A stretch of 20,142 bases of DNA, from NCBI RefSeq assembly GCF_036641015.1, contig NZ_JAVWFO010000033.1, positions 1 to 20,142 of the forward strand, given 5' to 3'. Within the stretch, counting starts at the first letter, position 1. Each line of letters begins with the position of its first letter. Origin of the DNA: Anaerorhabdus sp036641015 (lineage in GTDB: Bacteria > Bacillota_I > Bacilli_A > Erysipelotrichales > Erysipelotrichaceae). A model generated the notes under the pieces. The model saw nothing but the letters and a program-made list of their open reading frames with translations, was not told where the DNA came from and made no database searches. The position numbers and the translations under genes are program-made. Below are positions 6,155 through 13,550 of the stretch, piece after piece.

Positions 6155-7942
6155 ATGCGCTTAAGTGATGAAGATATTAGTAAAGTACGTAGTAGCGCAG
6201 ATATAGCGGATATTATTGGACGATTTGTTCCGCTTGTCAAAAAAGGTAAGTCATTTACGGCGGTTTGTCCGTTTCATGATGATCATGATCCATCTTTATC
6301 TATTTCACAAGACAAGCAAATATATAAATGCTTTGTTTGTGGAGCTGGTGGTAATGTGTTTACGTTTGTACAAGAATATGAACATGTTAGTTTCCCAGAA
6401 GCAGTAGTCAAGGTTGCTGAACTTGTAGGTATTCCTTTACAAGTAAATGCAACAGATTTTGTAAAACAAGTGGATCCACATAAAGAAGCTGGGTACAAAG
6501 TCATGAATGAAGCAATTCAATACATGATGTACACGCTTAACTCAGCAAATGGTGCACTGGCAAAAGAATATTTAAAAAAGCGTGGTATTGATGAAAAAAT
6601 TAGTCAGATGTTTGAAATTGGTTACAATGACGAATCTGATAATTTATATAAGTTTTTAAATGCTAAAGGTTACAAAGACACAGATTGTGTTGCAACTAAC
6701 TTAACTAAAATTACTAGTTCAGGATTGCATGATGTGTTTACTTCAAGAATTACTTTTCCAATACATGATGTAGAGGGGAATCCAATTGGTTTTAGTGCAA
6801 GAACAATGGATCCAAGTAATCCAAGTAAATATATTAATACAACTGAAACAGAATTTTATGTAAAAGGAAATACTGTCTATAACTATCATCGAGCAAAAAA
6901 CGATGCGAGAAAGTTAGGATATGTACTTGTAGTTGAAGGTGTAACCGATGTTATAGCATTTGCACGAGCAGGCATTACAAATGTTTGTGCAACATTAGGA
7001 ACCGCATGTACGACCAATCAGCTAAAGCTATTGAAACAATGCAGTTCAACGATTAGATTTTGCTACGATGGAGATAAAGCTGGACAAGCAGCAACCTATA
7101 AAGCATGTAAGATGGCTATTGAATTGGGTTGTAAAGTTGAAATCGTTTCAAATAAAACAGAGCACGATCCTGATGAAATTATTAAGGAATATGGATTTGA
7201 AAAATTACAAGACATGGTAAAAAAACCAATTAGTTGGATTGAATTTGTCTTTGATTATTTATCAAAAAAATATGACTTAACAAATTATTCTAGTAAGAAA
7301 GAATTTGCGCAGGAAGTGATGGGTGAGATTAAACTATTAAATGACGATTTTGACAGACAAAATTTTACTCATCAATTATCAACAATGACTGGTTTTAATT
7401 TTCAATCAATGTTGAATGAAACACAAGTCACTTCAAGAAAAGAAAATGTTGAGGTAAAAAGAGTAAAACCTATAGCTCAAACTATTGATGGTAGAATTGC
7501 AGCGGAAGATATTGTAGTGTCTCAAATGCTATTGAGCATTGATGCCTCTTACATCTTCAAAGAAAAATTGGGATTTCTAACCGGAGATAAACAACAAAAA
7601 GTTGTAATGATGATACTTGATGAGTATAGGAAAAATGATGAGATTATTCTGGCAGACTTTATGGATGCATTGAAGAATGAAGATTTAAAGCGCTATTTGC
7701 TTGAACTTACAACTTCCGAATCACTTCCACAAAGTTATTCAAAAGATATTTTGATAGGTGCAATTGATAGAATCAAGAAATGGTTACTAGAAGAGAAGGT
7801 TAATAACCTTAAAAAGCAAATTAGTACCATTACAAATGATGAAAGTCGTATAGCACTTATGCAAGAATATAGTAATAGTTTAGTTGAACTTAGGAGGTAT
7901 GTCGATGAAGAAAGTCGTAAAAAGCAAGACGGTAGCATCTAA
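6155..7942 (+). CDS. dnaG: DNA primase
   Basis: Primase that makes RNA primers at the replication fork with the replicative helicase. The 595 aa length is standard. An N-terminal CHC2-type zinc domain has C38, H41, C59 and C62. The catalytic core follows, with the TOPRIM motif EGVTDV (E261) and DGDKAG (D305, D307). A helical C-terminal domain (about 440-595) would bind the helicase. The TOPRIM motif reads EGVTDV where EGYMDV is commonest. The start follows GGAGG (6143-6147). The last 38 bases overlap the rpoD start. The dnaG-rpoD adjacency is the classic macromolecular synthesis operon. Confidence 0.97.
   Translation: MRLSDEDISKVRSSADIADIIGRFVPLVKKGKSFTAVCPFHDDHDPSLSISQDKQIYKCFVCGAGGNVFTFVQEYEHVSFPEAVVKVAELVGIPLQVNATDFVKQVDPHKEAGYKVMNEAIQYMMYTLNSANGALAKEYLKKRGIDEKISQMFEIGYNDESDNLYKFLNAKGYKDTDCVATNLTKITSSGLHDVFTSRITFPIHDVEGNPIGFSARTMDPSNPSKYINTTETEFYVKGNTVYNYHRAKNDARKLGYVLVVEGVTDVIAFARAGITNVCATLGTACTTNQLKLLKQCSSTIRFCYDGDKAGQAATYKACKMAIELGCKVEIVSNKTEHDPDEIIKEYGFEKLQDMVKKPISWIEFVFDYLSKKYDLTNYSSKKEFAQEVMGEIKLLNDDFDRQNFTHQLSTMTGFNFQSMLNETQVTSRKENVEVKRVKPIAQTIDGRIAAEDIVVSQMLLSIDASYIFKEKLGFLTGDKQQKVVMMILDEYRKNDEIILADFMDALKNEDLKRYLLELTTSESLPQSYSKDILIGAIDRIKKWLLEEKVNNLKKQISTITNDESRIALMQEYSNSLVELRRYVDEESRKKQDGSI
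7892..7897 (+). promoter_or_regulatory. rpoD ribosome binding site, inside dnaG
   Basis: A perfect AGGAGG within the dnaG coding sequence lies seven bases before the ATG at 7905. It decides the rpoD start. Upstream in-frame TTG (7884) lies before this site, and ATG 7899 is only one base from it. Confidence 0.8.
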
Positions 7943-8684
7943 AACAGCTAAGAAACCAGTAGCTAAAAAAGTTGTTACTAAAAAAGCAGAACCTAAAAAA
8001 GTAGTAAAAAAAGTAGTTGCAAAGAAAGTTGAAACAAAAAAAGCAGTGGTTAAAAAGCCAATAGCAAAAAAAGAAACACCTAAAAAAGCGATAGCGAAAA
8101 AGGTAGTTACTAAAGTTACAACAAAGAAGGCTCCTATAAAAAAGGCAACTGTGAAAAAAGTAGAGCCTAAAAAAGCTGCTTCATTGAAAAAAACAGTTAC
8201 GAAAAAAGTAGCTGTTAAACAGACACCTAAAAAAGGTGCTGTTAAACCTGCCCCTAAGAAGACAGTAACTAAGAAAGTAGTAAAACCTGTTGCTAAGAAA
8301 GTTATTAGTAAACCTATTAAAAAAGAAGTAAAGAAAGAACCAGAGAAGCCAACTAAAAAAGTTGAGACTTTAAAAGTGAAACAAACAAGTAAAAAGGTTG
8401 AACCAAAGAAAGTAGAACCTAAAAAAACTTCTGTTAAAAAAGAAGTAAAGGTAGAGACTAAACCTGTGAAACCTATTAAAAAAGAAGTAGTTAAACCTAC
8501 GGTTGTAGAAAAAACAAAGAAAACAGTTAATCAACCTAAAGTTGAGAAGGCTGTTAGAAATGTACGAGAAAAGGAAGAAAAGAATAAGTTGGAAACTGTA
8601 ATTGAAAAAGTTGAAATAAAAGATAGCACACCTAAATTAGGGAAAAAAGATAAAACTAAAAAAATTGATGTTTATAAAGGTAAA
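7905..8684 (+). repeat. Degenerate lysine-rich coding repeats in rpoD
   Basis: About 780 bases encode imperfect short units built on [VAP]-x-KK. Near-exact protein repeats include KKVEPKK (84-90, and a doubled copy at 163-174) and KPIKKEV (136-142 and 189-195). The DNA is rich in AAA codons, with A7 runs at 8006-8012, 8036-8042, 8066-8072, 8187-8193 and 8421-8427. This is a coding low-complexity tract, not a CRISPR or intergenic repeat. Confidence 0.85.
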
Positions 8685-9845
8685 GGTAAAACTAAACAAT
8701 TAAAAACATTGGATGAATTAAAAGAAGACTTTAAAGATGTCTTTAAAGAAGATAAAGTAATTTATCAAAATGATATATTAACAGCATTAGATCATTTAGA
8801 TTTAAATGATACTGATATGGAAGATTTATATGAATGGTTTGCTAATGAAGAAATTACAATTTCTGAAGATGAAGATATAGCAGAAGAACTTGGCGATACT
8901 GAAGATGTATTAGAATTTATCGGTGATGATGCAGAAGAAATCGAAGATGAAGTAGAAGAAATTGAAAAGCCAACGCTTGAAATTAATTATGCTGAATCAA
9001 CAAATATTAGAATAAATGATCCAGTAAAAATGTATTTAAAAGAAATTGGACGTGTTCCTTTATTAAAAGCTGAAGATGAACCTGAAATTGCGAAGCGCAT
9101 AGAAGAAGGCGATGAAGAAGCAAAACGTATTCTTATATCTGCTAACTTACGTTTAGTAGTATCTATTGCTAAAAAATATGTAGGTAGAGGTATGCTATTC
9201 CTTGATTTAATTCAAGAAGGTAACATGGGTCTTGTTAAAGCGGTAGAGAAGTTTGACTATACAAAAGGATTCAAATTTAGTACTTATGCTACGTGGTGGA
9301 TTCGTCAAGCGATTACCCGTGCTATCGCTGACCAAGCAAGAACAATCCGTATCCCAGTACATATGGTAGAAACAATTAATAAACTAACTCGTATTCAAAG
9401 ACAATTAGTACAAGATTTAGGAAGAGAACCTACAGCAGAAGAAATCTCTGCTAAGATGGATGGAATTAGTCCTGAAAAAGTTCGTGAAATTCAAAAGATT
9501 GCTCTTGAACCAGTATCTTTGGAAACACCAATTGGTGAGGAAGATGATTCTCACTTGGGTGACTTCATTGAAGATAAAGATGCATTAAGTCCTGATCAAT
9601 ACGCAAATAATCAATTATTAAAAGATGAAATTAACATGGTTCTACAAGGATTAACAGAAAGAGAAGAAAAAGTTTTACGTCTTCGTTTCGGCTTGTATGA
9701 TGGACGTACAAGAACACTTGAAGAAGTTGGTAAAGAATTTAATGTAACACGTGAAAGAATTCGTCAAATTGAGGCAAAGGCTTTACGTAAGTTAAAACAT
9801 CCAACACGTTCTAAACGTTTACGTGACTTTGTAGATAAGGGTTAA
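7905..9845 (+). CDS. rpoD: RNA polymerase primary sigma factor with H1-like basic N-terminal tail
   Basis: Housekeeping sigma factor (RpoD/SigA) directing RNA polymerase to -10/-35 promoters. The product is 646 aa against about 370 in Bacillus. Residues 1 to about 260 are low-complexity, lysine-rich repeats (VAKK, VEPKK, KPIKKEV); I count about 75 lysines in the first 200. Region 1.1 follows at about 266-315 (TLDELKEDF...ALDHLDL...LYEWF), then an acidic linker (about 320-355). Next come region 1.2 (371-402, NDPVKMYLKEIGRVPLL), region 2 (about 404-475, DLIQEGNMGLVKAVEKFDY and YATWWIRQAI), region 3 (about 487-565) and region 4, whose helix-turn-helix is TLEEVGKEF-NVTRERIRQIE (604-623). The conserved core is intact. 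The tail is continuous in frame with the core, with no stop or obvious internal start, so it should be part of the protein. Lysine-rich N-termini are known in actinobacterial SigA/HrdB; this one looks independent (inference). Confidence 0.97.
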   Translation: MKKVVKSKTVASKTAKKPVAKKVVTKKAEPKKVVKKVVAKKVETKKAVVKKPIAKKETPKKAIAKKVVTKVTTKKAPIKKATVKKVEPKKAASLKKTVTKKVAVKQTPKKGAVKPAPKKTVTKKVVKPVAKKVISKPIKKEVKKEPEKPTKKVETLKVKQTSKKVEPKKVEPKKTSVKKEVKVETKPVKPIKKEVVKPTVVEKTKKTVNQPKVEKAVRNVREKEEKNKLETVIEKVEIKDSTPKLGKKDKTKKIDVYKGKGKTKQLKTLDELKEDFKDVFKEDKVIYQNDILTALDHLDLNDTDMEDLYEWFANEEITISEDEDIAEELGDTEDVLEFIGDDAEEIEDEVEEIEKPTLEINYAESTNIRINDPVKMYLKEIGRVPLLKAEDEPEIAKRIEEGDEEAKRILISANLRLVVSIAKKYVGRGMLFLDLIQEGNMGLVKAVEKFDYTKGFKFSTYATWWIRQAITRAIADQARTIRIPVHMVETINKLTRIQRQLVQDLGREPTAEEISAKMDGISPEKVREIQKIALEPVSLETPIGEEDDSHLGDFIEDKDALSPDQYANNQLLKDEINMVLQGLTEREEKVLRLRFGLYDGRTRTLEEVGKEFNVTRERIRQIEAKALRKLKHPTRSKRLRDFVDKG

Positions 9846-9848
9846 GAA

Positions 9849-10517
9849 TTGAATTTAAGACTAGCTGCTATTAAAAGTCTAGTAGAACCCGGTAGTGTTG
9901 TTGCGGATATTGGTACTGATCATGCATTTGTTCCGATTGCATTAGTTAAAGAGGGCATATCACCAAAATGTTATGCTTGTGATGTAATTGATGGGCCTTG
10001 TAAGATAGCAAGAACCAATATTGAAAATGAAGGACTAACTAATTATATTGAAGTAATTAAATCTAATGGTTTTGAAAATGTACCGCAAGATATTGATACT
10101 GCAATATTAGCTGGTATGGGATTTGGAACTGCAAGAGTAATACTTGAAGATGGTATGGAACATTTATATAAATGTAAACAAATTATTGTTCAAGTAAATA
10201 AAGATATTATAGATCTTAGACGATGGATATCTGATCATCACTTTACAATTACTGCAGAGAAATTGGTATATGATGATCGCTTCTATCAAATTGTTGTTTT
10301 CAATACTAATTATCATTCATCATATAGTGATTTACATGTGATGTTTGGTCCTCATCTTATGAAAGAACGAAGTGATTTATTTATAGATTATCTTGAGGAA
10401 AGTTTAAAGACATACAAAATGATTGAAAGTGTTATGCCTAAAACAGATGCACGTTATCCTGAGTTATCACATAAGATTCAAATATTTAGTTCACTAATAA
10501 ACAAAGAAGAGGTGTAG
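9849..10517 (+). CDS. trmK: tRNA (adenine(22)-N(1))-methyltransferase TrmK
   Basis: SAM-dependent Rossmann methyltransferase making m1A22 in tRNA. At 222 aa it is close to the family's size. The SAM-binding motif I is VADIGTDHAFVPIAL (18-32), typical of the DIG(S/T)DHA family, and AILAGMG (85-91) is the second family signature. The C-terminal helical part after about 165 would contact tRNA. The start is TTG, with AAGGG at 9837-9841 seven bases upstream inside the rpoD end; the gap from the rpoD stop is three bases. In Bacillus trmK also lies just downstream of sigA, supporting the call. Confidence 0.93.
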   Translation: MNLRLAAIKSLVEPGSVVADIGTDHAFVPIALVKEGISPKCYACDVIDGPCKIARTNIENEGLTNYIEVIKSNGFENVPQDIDTAILAGMGFGTARVILEDGMEHLYKCKQIIVQVNKDIIDLRRWISDHHFTITAEKLVYDDRFYQIVVFNTNYHSSYSDLHVMFGPHLMKERSDLFIDYLEESLKTYKMIESVMPKTDARYPELSHKIQIFSSLINKEEV

Positions 10518-10536
10518 TTAATACACTTCTTTATTT
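10503..10536 (+). terminator. Possible weak terminator at the end of trmK
   Basis: AAAGAAG (10503-10509), a three-base bulge and TGTA (10513-10516) can pair with TACACTTCTTT (10522-10532) around a five-base loop. An AT-rich stretch with T runs follows. The stem has little GC and includes the trmK stop codon, so termination would be partial at best. Confidence 0.35.
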
Positions 10537-10556
10537 ATATTTTTATGGGGGTATAT

Positions 10557-11024
10557 ATGTCATATATAAACGTTAAAAATTATTTTGAAAAAATTGGTTT
10601 ACTTGATTGTGTAAAAGATTTGGGTGAATCAAGCGCAACAGTTGAATTAGCTGCTGCAGCAATTGGTTGCTTACCAAAAGAAATTGTTAAATCACTGTCA
10701 TTATTAATAGATGATAATCCAATACTTGTTGTTATGGCAGGCGATAGGAAAATAGATAACTCAAAGTATACTACGAAATTTCATAAAAAAGCTAAAATGA
10801 TTCCTTATGACTTAGTTGAACCTTTGATAGGACATGATGTTGGTGGAGTTTGCCCATTTGCAACTAAAGATAATGTAAAAATATATTTAGATACCTCACT
10901 ACTAGAGAATCAAATGTTATATATTGGTGGTGGTAATGAACATTGCATCGTTGAATTAACTTTAGATAAGTTTAAGATGATTATGGCTCAATATGAGTGG
11001 GTTGATGTGTGTAAACAAATATAA
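10557..11024 (+). CDS. YbaK/EbsC family Cys-tRNA(Pro) deacylase-like protein
   Basis: YbaK-type editing protein, 155 aa, related to the ProRS insertion domain; members hydrolyse mischarged aminoacyl-tRNAs, classically Cys-tRNA(Pro). The family signatures KEIVKSL (41-47, with the conserved lysine K45) and LIGHDVGGVCPFA (90-102) are present, plus a VVMAGDRKID strand (58-67). I placed the start at the ATG at 10557, five bases after GGGGG (10547-10551); an upstream in-frame ATG at 10545 has no such site before it. No clear own promoter is visible, so transcription may read through from trmK. The product's substrate is not provable from sequence. It is convergent with rnj. Confidence 0.88.
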   Translation: MSYINVKNYFEKIGLLDCVKDLGESSATVELAAAAIGCLPKEIVKSLSLLIDDNPILVVMAGDRKIDNSKYTTKFHKKAKMIPYDLVEPLIGHDVGGVCPFATKDNVKIYLDTSLLENQMLYIGGGNEHCIVELTLDKFKMIMAQYEWVDVCKQI

Positions 11025-11027
11025 AGA

Positions 11028-11055
11028 AAAGCGTTTGTCATTTGACAAACGCTTT
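11028..11055. terminator. Bidirectional terminator between ybaK-like gene and rnj
   Basis: A perfect inverted repeat pairs AAAGCGTTTGTCA (11028-11040) with TGACAAACGCTTT (11043-11055), giving a 12-base-pair stem with an ATTT loop. On the minus strand a TTTTCTTTAT tract follows, a good intrinsic terminator for rnj. On the plus strand the U-tract is weaker (TTTATGCTTCTTT). The rnj stop codon sits at its edge. Confidence 0.85.
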
Positions 11056-12865
11056 ATGCTTCTTTAGATTTACTAGGTCGCTTTTTAGCATTGCTTTGTA
11101 GTGCTAACATTGCGGCTTTTTGATTTAGGATAACTGGTATTACAATTGGATTACGATTTGTTTTCTTATATAAGAATGGTTCTAATGAACTACGGATACA
11201 GTTCTTAAGTTCTCCAAATGTTGTTCGTTCTTCCATCTTCTTTTTTAGTGAATCATAGACTACGATTTCTGCTTCTTTTAATAATGTTTGGCTTTCTTTA
11301 ATAAATACAAAACCACGACTTACAATATTAGGTCTACATAAGATTTTATTGTAACGTGAATCAATTGTAACAATTACAGCAACTAAACCATTATCTGCAA
11401 GTAATTGACGGTCTTTGATTACTGATGTAGATAAACCTGAAATATCATTTCCATCTACATAGATATCATCAGTTTGAATACGTTCATCGCTTAAGAAACA
11501 TTCACCATTTCTCATGACAAGAACATCACCATTACTACAAATAAAGCAATTTTCTCTAGGGACACCTGTTTCAACAGCTGTTTCTGTATGTTGTACTAAC
11601 ATCTTATATTCACCATGAATTGGCATGAAATATTTCGGTTTAATTAATTGCAACATTAGTTTTTGTTCTTCTTGGGATGCATGTCCAGTTGTATGCAACG
11701 ATGTAAGTGGAGAGTTAACTAATACGTTAGCTCCAACACGTGTTAATTGATTTACAACAGCACCAACACTATTTGTATTACCTGGAATAGGGCTACTTGA
11801 GAATATAACGGTATCACCAGGGATTATTTTAATAAAACGATGTGTTCCATTAGCGATACGACTTAATGCAGCAAGTGGTTCACCTTGAGATCCAGTACAT
11901 ACAATACATACTTTATTAGCAGGTAGCGTATTTAATTCTGCTGGAGTAATAAAATGACTCTTATCAATCTTGATTGTACCTAGTTTTTGGCCTATTTCAA
12001 CGACGTTTTCCATTGATCGACCAAATACTGCTACTTTACGTCCACACGCAACAGCAGCTTCTAAAATTTGTCCTACACGTAAAACATTACTTGCGAAAGT
12101 TGAAACTAGTAGACGACCAGGTGTTTTACGAGTTTGTTCAAGAATAGCTTGAGCTACTTTCTTTTCAGATATTGAGAATCCTGCAACACCAGAGTTAGTA
12201 GAATCACTAAGCAATACAGTTACACCAATTTGTCCAATATAAGCCATTTTTTGATAGTCAGAGTTAGAACCAATAGGGGTTAAGTCAAATTTAAAGTCAC
12301 CAGTGTGGACTACTCTTCCATTAGGAGTATTAATTAAAACCCCTAATGAATCAGGAATACTATGTACAGTATTAAAGAATCCTACAGAAAAGTATTTTGT
12401 AGAAATTCTTGTTTCATCATTAATTTCTACAATTTTACATGCTTTTGATAGTTTTCTTTCTTCTAATTTTTTGTTGATTAAAGCTGCTGCAAATCGAGGA
12501 GCATAGATCTTATCCAAACGTAATGTTTGAAGTAAGAAAGGTATACCTCCAATATGGTCTTCATGACCATGTGTTATAATAAGCGCTTTAATTTTAGCTT
12601 GATTCTTAAGGATATAACTATAATCAGGAATAACATAATCTACTCCAAGTAAGCTATCCTCTGGAAAACGTACCCCTGAGTCGATAATGATAATTTCATT
12701 GTCATGCTCAACACAATACATGTTTTTACCAACTTCACCTAAACCACCTAATGCATAGATAAAGGTATCAGTGTGCGTATTGATTTTGTGTTCTTTTGTA
12801 TTTACTGGAACATCACTTTTTTTAGATTTGCGTGATCTTGTTCCTGTATTATTTGTTTCTTTCAT
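11054..12865 (-). CDS. rnj: Ribonuclease J (J1-like)
   Basis: Metallo-beta-lactamase/beta-CASP ribonuclease with 5'-3' exonuclease and endonuclease activity, central to mRNA decay and rRNA processing in Firmicutes. The 603 aa product has the zinc motif HGHEDH (99-104) intact, as in J1 rather than degenerate J2. Further motifs: DSTN (about 220), STFASNVLR in the beta-CASP domain, GSQGEPLAAL, and HTTGHAS and PIHGEY near the C-terminal part of the catalytic module. A C-terminal domain of about 120 residues ends in KKRPSKSKEA. The first 34 residues are an extra basic extension, mostly absent from the ~555 aa Bacillus J1. AGAGGA precedes the ATG. It lies 14 bases downstream of def and is probably co-transcribed with it. 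Confidence 0.96.
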   Translation of the reverse strand: MKETNNTGTRSRKSKKSDVPVNTKEHKINTHTDTFIYALGGLGEVGKNMYCVEHDNEIIIIDSGVRFPEDSLLGVDYVIPDYSYILKNQAKIKALIITHGHEDHIGGIPFLLQTLRLDKIYAPRFAAALINKKLEERKLSKACKIVEINDETRISTKYFSVGFFNTVHSIPDSLGVLINTPNGRVVHTGDFKFDLTPIGSNSDYQKMAYIGQIGVTVLLSDSTNSGVAGFSISEKKVAQAILEQTRKTPGRLLVSTFASNVLRVGQILEAAVACGRKVAVFGRSMENVVEIGQKLGTIKIDKSHFITPAELNTLPANKVCIVCTGSQGEPLAALSRIANGTHRFIKIIPGDTVIFSSSPIPGNTNSVGAVVNQLTRVGANVLVNSPLTSLHTTGHASQEEQKLMLQLIKPKYFMPIHGEYKMLVQHTETAVETGVPRENCFICSNGDVLVMRNGECFLSDERIQTDDIYVDGNDISGLSTSVIKDRQLLADNGLVAVIVTIDSRYNKILCRPNIVSRGFVFIKESQTLLKEAEIVVYDSLKKKMEERTTFGELKNCIRSSLEPFLYKKTNRNPIVIPVILNQKAAMLALQSNAKKRPSKSKEA

Positions 12866-12879
12866 AAATTCCTCTTTCT

Positions 12880-13446
12880 TTATATAACTAATGCTCCTTC
12901 AATTTTCTTGAAGGGTTCTTCTTTGTTAATGTGGTCATAAAACAATACACCTGATAAATGATCTATTTCATGTTGTAAAACAATAGCTAAATAACCATTA
13001 GCTTTAATTGTTATGTATTTATCTTGTAACATATCATAAGCTTCTACTTTCACTCTTGCACTACGAACAACATAACCTTGATGGGTTTCTTGTACTGATA
13101 GACATCCCTCACCACCTTCAAGATATGCAGGTTGAACTGAACTTGAAATGATTTTTGGATTCACTAATGCAAATTCGTAATGAATTTCTTTGTCATTCTT
13201 ATCATAGTCGGTAAGTGAAATAGCAATTAAATGTTTAGGTATTCCAATTTGAATAGCTGAAATCCCAACTGCAGGCCTTAAATCTTTAGCTTCTGCAATT
13301 TCAGGTATGATTGACTCTTTAACGTATATTAACATACTTTCCAAAGTTTCTCTATCTTCATGACTCAAAGGTAGTGCAACAGGAAAAGATTTTTCTCTTA
13401 CTTTTGGATCTGTGTCCTTAACAATTGTATTATTATTTATTTCCAT
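12880..13446 (-). CDS. def: Peptide deformylase
   Basis: Removes the N-formyl group from nascent proteins at the ribosome, using a bound divalent metal. The product is 188 aa, a type 2 (Gram-positive) size. The three motifs are present: GISAIQIG (61-68, the GxGxAAxQ motif with serine for the first alanine), EGCLS (113-117, metal ligand C115) and QHEIDH (158-163, ligands H159 and H163 with catalytic E160). GAGG precedes the ATG by about eight bases. It is the first gene of the minus-strand def-rnj operon and is divergent from ftsW. Confidence 0.96.
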   Translation of the reverse strand: MEINNNTIVKDTDPKVREKSFPVALPLSHEDRETLESMLIYVKESIIPEIAEAKDLRPAVGISAIQIGIPKHLIAISLTDYDKNDKEIHYEFALVNPKIISSSVQPAYLEGGEGCLSVQETHQGYVVRSARVKVEAYDMLQDKYITIKANGYLAIVLQHEIDHLSGVLFYDHINKEEPFKKIEGALVI

Positions 13447-13464
13447 ATTAAAACCTCATATATA

Positions 13465-13473
13465 ATAATAACA
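13465..13473 (-). promoter_or_regulatory. Candidate extended -10 promoter for def-rnj
   Basis: The minus strand reads TG-T-TATTAT, with the hexamer at 13465-13470 and TG at 13472-13473. The -35 region is only TTTAAA-like. The transcript would begin close to the def Shine-Dalgarno, so this is a weak call. Confidence 0.3.
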
Positions 13474-13522
13474 AATTTTTAGAAATTTTAAAGATAAATG
13501 TTCTAAAAGTCTCCTTATTTTA

Positions 13523-13531
13523 TGTTAAAAT
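13523..13531 (+). promoter_or_regulatory. Extended -10 promoter for ftsW-rsmD-coaD
   Basis: TG (13523-13524), T, then TAAAAT (13526-13531). The surrounding ten bases TGTTAAAATA are identical to the phoH promoter -10. No good -35 is seen. It leads to AAGAGGTGA (13537-13545) and the GTG start of ftsW. Confidence 0.42.
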
Positions 13532-13550
13532 ACCATAAGAGGTGAAATAA

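Noticed and set aside
7735..7938. Minus-strand 67-codon frame opposite the dnaG end
   Set aside because: The serine/leucine-rich composition comes from the complement of lysine/glutamate codons; there is no start signal.
7905..8684. Repeated A-rich DNA resembling a repeat array or CRISPR
   Set aside because: Units are irregular, in frame and encode lysine-rich peptide continuous with the sigma factor; there are no constant repeats with unique spacers.
11970..12506. Open frames on the plus strand inside rnj (60 and 67 codons)
   Set aside because: They lie opposite a strongly conserved gene, have no convincing ribosome binding site and encode nothing recognisable.
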